Part shown: one piece after another, positions 51,699 through 59,843 of the stretch
Layout of the letters: the number at the start of each line of letters is the position of its first letter
Numbering within the stretch: the first letter of the stretch is position 1
Assembly (NCBI GenBank): GCA_951394045.1
Contig: OX595991.1
Span: forward strand, 2,976,001 to 3,040,000
Reading direction: 5' to 3'
DNA from: Nitzschia sp. DOCU1
Lineage: Eukaryota > Bacillariophyta > Bacillariophyceae > Bacillariales > Bacillariaceae
Length of the DNA stretch: 64,000 nt
Notes under the pieces: model-generated
The model's input: only the letters and a program-made list of their open reading frames with translations
The model's database searches: none
Told to the model about the DNA's origin: nothing
Program-made: the position numbers and the translations under genes

Positions 51699-54005
51699 CT
51701 AAGTGCAAGCGGCAAGGCCGTCATGATCAGGCGCGGGAGACTCACGGCCTAACTCAAACATGGCAATGGCTGCCGCGTGGCCTACGTTTAACGAGTCACC
51801 ATGAGCTTGCGGAATAAAGACGATTTGGTCACAGGCAGAACCCACGTGCATAGAGAGCCCGACGTCTTCATTGCCCATGACGGCAGCCCAGTTCTTATCG
51901 CTGCCGTGGGGAGTAATCGGCTTGGCGTCAACACCGATCTCGATTCCATAGACGCGGATTCCACTCCGTTGAATTTGCCGGATGGCCGACACCATGGAAT
52001 CCTCGTCACTGGGTGACGTGCACTCGGTTGTTTGGTAGTACCGATGATAATACATAGTTCCCATACTGCAACGCGCCGCTCGACTATCCTTCAGTGCTGC
52101 CCACGCCGTCGTCGAGGCAACAATCGAAGTAATCCCCAAGCAAAAGGCCGTCCGCAAAATACTCCCAACATTTTCGGCATTCCGCAAGTTTTCTAAAATC
52201 AAAATCGGCGGCCGAGCTATCAGCTCCTCCAACTTTGAAGCAATGGGAAACTGGACCATTGCTAAAACGGCATCCCCGACATTGAGCTTTTGTCCACGAA
52301 TAACGTTTAACAAATCTTTTTCGGCAACATACACAGGAGCCGTCGTTGACATTTTGCTGGAAACGTTTTGATTTTCTGGCAAGTCTTTGAGCTTGCTTGG
52401 TGGTAGTAGAATATCATCGACGAGTTCTAGAGTCGTCAAGAATGCAATCGGTCGAATCTTGGCCCCCAATTCGATAGCTTCCAGCATCCGTACCGTTGCT
52501 CTTCTCCCCCCATGTAGCGCGGGCTCTATTCCATCGGCTCGAAGCGCTGACCATTGTCGATTGTACTCTTTATGATCTCTCAAGCTTTTCGGTCGAAAGA
52601 GCTGCACTCGAGGGTCGGCAGCATCTGATATCGTAGCCATCATCCTAGTAGTGGTGGACTCTGGATTAGCCGCATTGTCACCCGGGGATTCCGCAAGTTC
52701 GGAATTCAGTGCGACCTTTGCATTTAGTTTGTTTGCCAATGCTGTTGCGAGATCTCCCGCGCTCGTCACAGATTCTCCCCTGACCAAGCTTCCAAAAAAG
52801 TGACTATACACTGGGCCCATGATCTCCCATCGAAACTTCGCTACGGCAGCCTTTGCAGCTGCTTGAATCGTTGCAGAAGTCAATGGATCATTGGTTACCA
52901 CTTGGAGTAGATTTGTTAGCTTGCTGGCACCATCTTGTAAAGTCATGTAGAAACAATCCTGTTGGTTGGTTGTCATTGATGAAAAAAGTTCTGGGTACGA
53001 CAAGCGATTTGGAAGTAGAGGCAAGGCCCCGCAATATACACTTTCCACAATCGAAATGCCAAACGTTTCATGTATTGCAGTGGAAACAACAATGGATGCC
53101 CGACATAGCCAGCCCGCATAGTCGGATCGATCCTTGCACCATCCTATGTAGAGAATGCGATCACCAAACTCTTGCTGAAAGGTGGCATACCATTTTTGGC
53201 CTTTGGAAGGATCCGTTCCCAGTATAATGAGCTCAAAGGGAGTCGTCTCAGGTATTTGCTTTAATAACTCAATAAAGGCATTCGGGTCCTTGTCGTCTTC
53301 GAGTCGAGCATTCCACAAAAGGACGGGTGTCCGTTTGCCAGCCGAGCTATTCCCATTGACCGCCAGGAGATTGGGTAGTGCTGACGACGCGTGCTGACCG
53401 CCAAGTTGCGAAAGTTCCTCCAACTCCAATCCATACCGTAACACTGTACATTTCGAAGCCAAAAGCTCTCGACATTTAGTCAATTGCCATTCTACAGTAT
53501 CACGGGGACATTGCTCGTTGATAAGTTTTGGTAAAGCTGTCGAAAAGTCGTCAAGATGCGTTTGACTGTTGAATAAGAATCCATCTGCAACCAACAAGGA
53601 ACGCCAATGAGCCATACCATAATGCCAGTGCGTTTGATGCTTTTGATCTCGATCTTGATTTGTAAAGGGTGTCGTCAGTTGATTTTCGTGAAAGTACAGC
53701 AAAATTGACTTGGGGCATTGATGCGGCGGTCGGTTGCTTTTCAACAAGGCCACCAGCACCGTAACATCGATCATGGCATCCACCACCACAATGTCATCAT
53801 CCGTAGCAATCAATTCTTCCAATTCAGCAGCTGCAGCCATCATGCGGAACTTCCACCGATCGCCTGGAATGATGTTCAATCGAATGTCATCGTCTGCGTT
53901 ATTGCTTGCGCCTGAGAGTCCTTTGCAACAAGCTGCACGTTCAAAGCCTTCGGCCCAGGTTTGATGCGAGGCGAAACCCGTCACGATCAACCGAATCTTG
54001 ACCAT
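51699..54005 (-). CDS. Queuosine-tRNA mannosyltransferase-like (GTDC1/DUF3524) + SpoU RNA methylase fusion
   Basis: 768 aa, one exon. N-terminal half (1-400) matches the QTMAN/GTDC1 type: DUF3524-like region with YFHENQLTTPF (about 104-114), DGFLFNSQTH, then a GT-B lobe VLLWNARLEDDKDP and HETFGISIVESVYCGALPL (about 311-330). After a linker (400-540), a SpoU/TrmH fold follows: substrate-binding part, motif 1 NAENVGSILRTAFCLGI (about 611), motif 2 VMGNEDVGL (about 710) and motif 3 SLNVGHAAAIAMFE (about 738). Known: QTMAN adds mannose to queuosine at tRNA-Asp position 34, and SpoU enzymes 2'-O-methylate ribose. One chain doing two tRNA modifications is inference. Its stop lies 12 bases from the convergent VPS13-like stop. 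Confidence 0.85.
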   Translation of the reverse strand: MVKIRLIVTGFASHQTWAEGFERAACCKGLSGASNNADDDIRLNIIPGDRWKFRMMAAAAELEELIATDDDIVVVDAMIDVTVLVALLKSNRPPHQCPKSILLYFHENQLTTPFTNQDRDQKHQTHWHYGMAHWRSLLVADGFLFNSQTHLDDFSTALPKLINEQCPRDTVEWQLTKCRELLASKCTVLRYGLELEELSQLGGQHASSALPNLLAVNGNSSAGKRTPVLLWNARLEDDKDPNAFIELLKQIPETTPFELIILGTDPSKGQKWYATFQQEFGDRILYIGWCKDRSDYAGWLCRASIVVSTAIHETFGISIVESVYCGALPLLPNRLSYPELFSSMTTNQQDCFYMTLQDGASKLTNLLQVVTNDPLTSATIQAAAKAAVAKFRWEIMGPVYSHFFGSLVRGESVTSAGDLATALANKLNAKVALNSELAESPGDNAANPESTTTRMMATISDAADPRVQLFRPKSLRDHKEYNRQWSALRADGIEPALHGGRRATVRMLEAIELGAKIRPIAFLTTLELVDDILLPPSKLKDLPENQNVSSKMSTTAPVYVAEKDLLNVIRGQKLNVGDAVLAMVQFPIASKLEELIARPPILILENLRNAENVGSILRTAFCLGITSIVASTTAWAALKDSRAARCSMGTMYYHRYYQTTECTSPSDEDSMVSAIRQIQRSGIRVYGIEIGVDAKPITPHGSDKNWAAVMGNEDVGLSMHVGSACDQIVFIPQAHGDSLNVGHAAAIAMFELGRESPAPDHDGLAACT

Positions 54006-54432
54006 GTTCTCGGTGGTTCTCTTATCGTCTATACTACTGTCCCTGAGATTGCGACTTCATGGCAGCCGTCACACGCCCCTCTTTGTTAGCTACGTTATGG
54101 CTTTTTTGTGGCGATATCATTTCTTCAATTGTCCATGTGAATTTTTGTGGATCTCATTTGTTCAACGTCTGCACGTCGTTCTCCCATTTTCCCGCCAAAA
54201 CGATGCAAACAGCTATGCCGTAGCTACTCTAGCCAGCACGATTGATGACGCAGCGTCTTCTCTAGCTAGCTAGTCCTGGCGGTTCCAATCAGTATAAAAA
54301 TCGGATGATCTATGCTTGATTCCTAATCATCGAGCCTTTAGCTTCACCTGTTGGAATGGCAACGAATGACTACTAGATACCCTACAAATTGTCACCACGC
54401 AGCGGTGCAAAATCTACTCGAAGGCTAACGAT
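54006..54432. other. Intergenic, nothing recognised
   Basis: 427 bases between the fusion gene and the 3' end of the ADC synthase gene, both on the minus strand. It would hold the fusion gene's promoter. No repeat or ORF of note. Confidence 0.4.
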
Positions 54433-57213
54433 TCAGCACGGAAAACGCAAGTCATCGGTGATCGGCGACGACGCTTCTCGTGACCCCACCTCTTTCGGCG
54501 CATCGGTCTCGGGACTCCCCGATCGTGCAGCCGCCCACTCTTGGACGGCTTGGACAACAGCTCGTGCCTTTAGCAACATTTCATCATACTCGTCCTGAAC
54601 CTCGCTAAGTGCTGTAATCGCTCCTCCAGCACCTACACGGATTCGTTGCTCTTCCCCGTCCTTGATCGTGATGACGGCGGATCGAATAATAATATTCATG
54701 TCCATGCAACCATTTGCACTCAAGTAACCCAGACTTCCTGCGTAAGGACCACGATGTATTCCTTGCTCTAGTTCGTCCAGCAACTCCATACTACGAATCT
54801 TGGGCGCCCCCGTCATGCTGCCACCGGGAAAGGCGGCGCGCAACAAATCAATACTGGTGGAAGACTGCGCCGCGTTCTGGTCACTAGGTAGTACAGTCAT
54901 CAAAGTACCCCGGATCGTAGATACCATTTGATGAACCGTCGCAAAGGATTCAATGGCCATCAACTTGGAAACATGCACAGTACCGACTTGGCAGACGCGG
55001 CTAAGGTCGTTTCGGAGCAAATCGACAATCATTAAATTCTCGGCACGATTCTTAAGAGACAGTTCCAGTCCCCGAGCTCGTCGCTGATCTTCACGATTTT
55101 CTGCTTCGGTTAGGCAGACTCCATTTTGGGGCATGACACGAGCTTCTGTGCCTTTAATAGGTTTGGCCTCTGCTTGCAGCACCATGGGAACTTCTGGATG
55201 CGGTTGTTTGCGTTGGACGCTCATGAATCGTTCGGGCGACGAGCAGCAAATCGTCATGTCATTGTCGGCAGTGGCCTTCCATCGAAAGTAGGCCGAGTAA
55301 GGAGCTGGATTCCGCCGCCGAAGAATCTTGTACAAGTCCCAAGTGGAGCGTGGTTCTGGCAATTGAGCTTCCAATTGATTAGTCAGACAAAGTTCGTAGG
55401 ATTCTCCTTGACGGATGAATTCGTGACATTTGGCAATATCGGCCTCGTAGGTTGCTTTGGATCGATTTGGAACAAAAGCTAGCGGCGTTGTTGTCGTCGC
55501 CGTAGGCGAGGGAGCGTTGCTGTCTCCAGTTGTGAAATCATCCTGCGCTTGCAATTCTTTGGCAGCTCCAAGAATGCGTTCCTTGGTAGTCTTCATCCAT
55601 TCCAGCGCATTACCACACTCCTCATCTTGTTCCACCAGGCTAACCATGTACCACGTTGTCGTTGGATGATGATACACCAAACTATTGCGTGCAAGAAAAA
55701 AAGCAGCTGTTGGCGTGTCCGAGGACGTTGACCCACTCTTTAAAGTTTCGTCCATGGGACGGCCACCTTGGACTTGATGCAGGTACCGTTCCGTATCATG
55801 ACGCACTTCGTAGCCCAAATATCCTAAATAGCCCCCACGATAGTGAAAGGGCAGGGTAGCATCGATTTGATCATCGCTTTGAAATTCAATGGGATCCGAC
55901 GACAAGTGACGAATCATTGCCAATTCGTTGGACGCCGGGCGGCGATTGCCATCATCTTTACGAGTCGCTCCAAATAGTTCTTGTTCCAGTCGTGATAGGA
56001 TATCCAGCGATGACGACGACGAAGTATCGGACCCTTGATGGTGGTACTCTAGGATATCCTCGGATGAACATGGGGCTGCCAAAATATCCAATTCGCCACG
56101 CTGGGACGACGCCGACGAGCTATCCAACCACATGGCATGTGATTCCTCCTTGTAGACTGCATCAAAGACTTGTTCTGGGTTGACAGCAGCCTTGAAGGGA
56201 TGGGCCATGACTCGAAAGCGAGGTTTTGCAATGCGAAGGTTGGGCGATGACGGAGACGCCAAACGATAATAATCGGCAGAGGAAGATTCTCCTTGATTGG
56301 TTCTTGTAGATTCTAGCCATCGTTTTCGTTTGTGTGATTCCACAATTTGACAAAAATTCTTGAGGATGGCCATGCCATGTTGGGTTCCAATACTTTCGGG
56401 ATGAAATTGTACCCCATAGTGCGGATTGGAGATGTGTTGCATGGCTTGAATGACGCCATCACCTTTGGATCGTGCCGTCACTTGTAGGGAAAGAGGCAAA
56501 TCATCATCACATGCCGCCAAGGAATGATATCGCACTACACGAAACGACGTTGGCAAGCCTCGAAACAACGGAGATTCATGTATTTCGTCTGGTGCCGTTT
56601 GAGTAATCCAATGATCCTGACCATGAATAGGAGTGGGAGCCTTTTCTACCTTGGCGCCATAATTCAATGCCAACAACTGGTGTCCCAGGCATACTCCCAA
56701 TATTGGCAAGTCTGGATTTTGCAAAATGGCTTGATGAGACAAGGGCGGTTGTTCTTGTGGCGTTCCAGGCCCCGGGGACAGTACAATGCCGTCCAAATGC
56801 TGGAAATCGCTAGCATTCCAAGTTTCAAAGGCATCCTTGGCAATGACCACAGGGGGTTCTACCAATAACTGAGCAAAGTAATCGTACAGATTGTAGGTAA
56901 AGGAATCGTAGTGATCAATGAGTAGCAAGGAAATGTTGTACTTGGGGCCTTCCCAGGGATCTGAAAAGGCGAAGGAGGATGGGGCAGATTCTTTGTCTTC
57001 TCCGGATAAGGATGTTGATAAAGTAACACGACGGCGATGAACCGTACAGACATTTGCCTGACGAGAAAACGGGGGGACTGACAACCCAAAGCCCCATGCG
57101 GTAGACGCGTGGGACAAGACAGCCAAAGCAGCAATGGCAATCGTCGTCTTCAATGCGGAATCAGCACGTCGTCGCCATGGCCGCTTCTTCCCGCTCTTCT
57201 TCCTGTCGATCAT
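54433..57213 (-). CDS. Aminodeoxychorismate synthase, PabA-PabB fusion, probably plastid
   Basis: 926 aa. Makes 4-amino-4-deoxychorismate from chorismate and glutamine for p-aminobenzoate and folate. Seen: signal peptide-like N-terminus ending HASTAWGFGLS (Phe after the cleavage point, plastid type); glutamine amidotransferase domain with LLLIDHYDSFTYNLY, GVCLGHQLLALNYG (nucleophile Cys, about 178) and QFHPESIGTQHG (about 268-279); a PabB/TrpE N-terminal region; then the chorismate-binding domain with PIKGT (about 684), the Lys form typical of ADC synthase rather than the Ala form of anthranilate synthase, and FPGGSMTGAPKIRSMELLDE. The fused form is the one found in plants, fungi and protists. 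Confidence 0.92.
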   Translation of the reverse strand: MIDRKKSGKKRPWRRRADSALKTTIAIAALAVLSHASTAWGFGLSVPPFSRQANVCTVHRRRVTLSTSLSGEDKESAPSSFAFSDPWEGPKYNISLLLIDHYDSFTYNLYDYFAQLLVEPPVVIAKDAFETWNASDFQHLDGIVLSPGPGTPQEQPPLSHQAILQNPDLPILGVCLGHQLLALNYGAKVEKAPTPIHGQDHWITQTAPDEIHESPLFRGLPTSFRVVRYHSLAACDDDLPLSLQVTARSKGDGVIQAMQHISNPHYGVQFHPESIGTQHGMAILKNFCQIVESHKRKRWLESTRTNQGESSSADYYRLASPSSPNLRIAKPRFRVMAHPFKAAVNPEQVFDAVYKEESHAMWLDSSSASSQRGELDILAAPCSSEDILEYHHQGSDTSSSSSLDILSRLEQELFGATRKDDGNRRPASNELAMIRHLSSDPIEFQSDDQIDATLPFHYRGGYLGYLGYEVRHDTERYLHQVQGGRPMDETLKSGSTSSDTPTAAFFLARNSLVYHHPTTTWYMVSLVEQDEECGNALEWMKTTKERILGAAKELQAQDDFTTGDSNAPSPTATTTTPLAFVPNRSKATYEADIAKCHEFIRQGESYELCLTNQLEAQLPEPRSTWDLYKILRRRNPAPYSAYFRWKATADNDMTICCSSPERFMSVQRKQPHPEVPMVLQAEAKPIKGTEARVMPQNGVCLTEAENREDQRRARGLELSLKNRAENLMIVDLLRNDLSRVCQVGTVHVSKLMAIESFATVHQMVSTIRGTLMTVLPSDQNAAQSSTSIDLLRAAFPGGSMTGAPKIRSMELLDELEQGIHRGPYAGSLGYLSANGCMDMNIIIRSAVITIKDGEEQRIRVGAGGAITALSEVQDEYDEMLLKARAVVQAVQEWAAARSGSPETDAPKEVGSREASSPITDDLRFPC

Positions 57214-57620
57214 TCTGATATTTCACGGCGGCGATGGATGGACAACAAGCTCAACCCCTATTATGGATAGCAATGCACCATGCCATGTATGGATGCTGAT
57301 TCAATCTTCCTTCTCTCGCTATCGATTCGGAACAGGCAAAGCAGAGGAAGAAAGAAAATGAGAGGCCGCGAAGAAACTTCGTCGGCGGTGGCAGAGAAAT
57401 CGCGCGATGTGATGGGGGGACCTCGCAAGAGCATCTGCACGAGCTATTTTGTTCGGTACGTCCGTATGTTCGTTGATTGGATCCAAAGATACGCCGCCTG
57501 CCGATATCCTTGGAAGCGACGGCCAGGATGACCGATAATGTTGCGGCCGGGACGAGGATACACATGATAGCATCCCTCTGATAATCGAGCCATCATGCAC
57601 TACTAGCTAGTCAGCCAGTC
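57214..57620. promoter_or_regulatory. Divergent upstream region of ADC synthase and sulfatase genes
   Basis: 407 bases between head-to-head starts. No distinct motif recognised. Confidence 0.4.
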
Positions 57621-59372
57621 ATGTGGAAGGACCTTTTCTTCTGCCTACTCTTGGTAGCATGGGCCGTCCCTCGTGGCGCCGATTTATCGGTGGAGGAGTC
57701 TCCCGATCCAACGACACTGCAGGATCGGCGGCGCCCCCACATTGTATTTATCTTGGTGGACGATCTCGGCTGGGGGGATGTTGGATTTCATCAACCGAAT
57801 TCTCGAGAAATCTTGACGCCGACCATGGATCGACTCGCACAAACACAAGGCTTGATTTTGAATCGTCATTATGTGCATTCGTCTTGTACTGGAACTCGCG
57901 TGTCGTTACAGTCAGGACGACTTCCCGTGCATGTCCAAACATCACTCAAACTGCCGGAAGATCCGAGCAGTGGCATGCCTCGAAACATGACTGGATTAGC
58001 CGAACATTTACAAAAAGCGGGGTATCGGAATCATTATGTTGGAAAATGGGATGTCGGCATGGCGACACCGAAACATACACCATTTGGACGAGGGTATGAA
58101 ACTTCCTTACACTATTTTGAGCACAAGAATGATTATTGGACGCATACTTGCATGCAATCAGCGTGTTGTCCGAATTATGGTTACTATCATAATAGTCGAA
58201 CGGAAATTGCAGACTTTTGGGAAGCCCCACAACCGCCATATCACTGGAATTTGACATTGGCCGATTTGTGGGATACTCTGGAACCGGCGCGAACTTTGAA
58301 TGGGACGGACTATGAAGAATTCATCTTTTTGGAACGTATGCAGACTATTATTCGGAACCACGATCCCCTGGAATCACTCTTTTTGTTCTATGCACCGCAC
58401 GTGGCACATTGTCCTTTACAAGTTCCCCAAGCCTATTTGGACAAGTTTCAGTTTGACGACGACGAGACAGCTTGTCGGGCACAGACGCCTCGTATCTTGT
58501 CCCCCAATGCTACCCATGATGCACCATTTTCATGCCGCAAACAATACCATGCCATGGTCAATCTTTTGGATGACATTCTTGCATCAATAGAGAAGGAACT
58601 TCAAGAGGCAGGGTTGTGGGACGACACGCTGCTGGTGTTTACAAGCGATAATGGAGGTCCCACCACTTTGGAAGAGAGTGGGAGCACCAATTTTGATTTA
58701 CGGGGTGGAAAGTATAGTGACTGGGAAGGTGGCGTACGTGCTGTTGCCTTTGTGTCGGGTGGATATTTGCCACTAGAACGACGTGGCCTTGTTCTGGAGG
58801 AACCCATTCATATTGCGGATTGGTATGCCACGTTGCCAGCTCTGGCTGGTATTAAAGATTTGGATGACGATTCTCAAAACGGTCGATTCCCTCCTATTGA
58901 TGCCAAGAATCTTTGGTCTGTCTTGTCGGGGGCAGAACTTCATTCGCCTCGCCAAGAAATCCCCTTGTCCAGGTACGCCTTGATCCAAGGAGACTACAAA
59001 TTGATTTGGAATGTCGAACGACTTGTTAACCAATCCGGATGGACCGGTCCTGTCTATCCCAATGCGACAAGCTCATCAGCAGATGTATCCTCCATTGGAC
59101 TGAACTGTTCCAATGGCTGCTTATTCAATGTAGCTGAGGATCGAGGCGAGCATGTCGACTTGGCCGCTCAAATGCCGGTCCGTGTTCAGGCAATGAAACA
59201 ACGTTTGTCAGAACTGAAAGACGGATTCTTTGAAAACGATGACCAGGGTGACGATTCTTGCCCAAAGGATTTGGATGACAACATGCCGTGTGCCTGTTGG
59301 ATGGCCGTCAACTATTATGGAGGGTTTTTGGGCCCATATCAAGAGATTGAAACAGAAGTACCGGTACTGTAG
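57621..59372 (+). CDS. Secreted arylsulfatase (ARSB-like) with altered signature
   Basis: 583 aa. Hydrolyses sulfate esters outside the cell or in an endomembrane compartment. Signal peptide at 1-20. Seen: metal-binding VDDLGWGDVG (about 46-55); the formylglycine site SSCTGTRVSLQSGR (Cys and Arg kept, but Gly where Pro/Ala/Ser is usual); VGKWDVGM (Lys kept, the His of the usual GKWH replaced by Asp); APHVAHCPLQVP with His; TSDNGGPT (Asp-Asn metal ligands); RGGKYSDWEGGVR with Lys. Overall length and order fit arylsulfatase B/I/J. Several N-glycosylation sites are present. It is probably active given the other ligands, but the substitutions warrant a check. Confidence 0.85.
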   Translation: MWKDLFFCLLLVAWAVPRGADLSVEESPDPTTLQDRRRPHIVFILVDDLGWGDVGFHQPNSREILTPTMDRLAQTQGLILNRHYVHSSCTGTRVSLQSGRLPVHVQTSLKLPEDPSSGMPRNMTGLAEHLQKAGYRNHYVGKWDVGMATPKHTPFGRGYETSLHYFEHKNDYWTHTCMQSACCPNYGYYHNSRTEIADFWEAPQPPYHWNLTLADLWDTLEPARTLNGTDYEEFIFLERMQTIIRNHDPLESLFLFYAPHVAHCPLQVPQAYLDKFQFDDDETACRAQTPRILSPNATHDAPFSCRKQYHAMVNLLDDILASIEKELQEAGLWDDTLLVFTSDNGGPTTLEESGSTNFDLRGGKYSDWEGGVRAVAFVSGGYLPLERRGLVLEEPIHIADWYATLPALAGIKDLDDDSQNGRFPPIDAKNLWSVLSGAELHSPRQEIPLSRYALIQGDYKLIWNVERLVNQSGWTGPVYPNATSSSADVSSIGLNCSNGCLFNVAEDRGEHVDLAAQMPVRVQAMKQRLSELKDGFFENDDQGDDSCPKDLDDNMPCACWMAVNYYGGFLGPYQEIETEVPVL

Positions 59373-59843
59373 TAATACGACAACAGCAAAACCTGAGCAC
59401 AAATAGGTACCTTGCACCTTGACTACCGTAGAAACAGTTGTTCCGAGAGTACCTGCTGGGATGGATGACAAGTTGGTGACGAGGGGGCTGTCCGGGATCA
59501 AGTATATGCCCTCGGAGGTTCTCATAGGCCTTCGGGGTATCCTTTCGCTAGCAGTCGGAGTGTCCGTGTCTGTAGACCTGGTACCTAAATCTGCTATCTC
59601 GCGCGGGCCGTGAGATAATCCGCTGGGAAAGGTTCGCCTACCATTTTTTGCGGAACAGAAGCCGACTTGAGATGAGAGAACAAGTTCGCAGTTTTTTGTC
59701 AGGCCTCAATTGCATCAAGTGCAAAACGCCTTGCTTTTACTACGATCAAACGCTCGCTGCAAGTATTTTTCGTCTACAACGTTGATATTTACCCCAATCG
59801 CCTTCAATTCATAACCCTTTTCAGCAATTGAAAGAGTCGATTG
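59373..59843. other. Intergenic, nothing recognised
   Basis: 471 bases. A minus ORF and a short plus ORF overlap the sulfatase 3' end but look like chance. Upstream region of the repeat protein. Confidence 0.4.
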
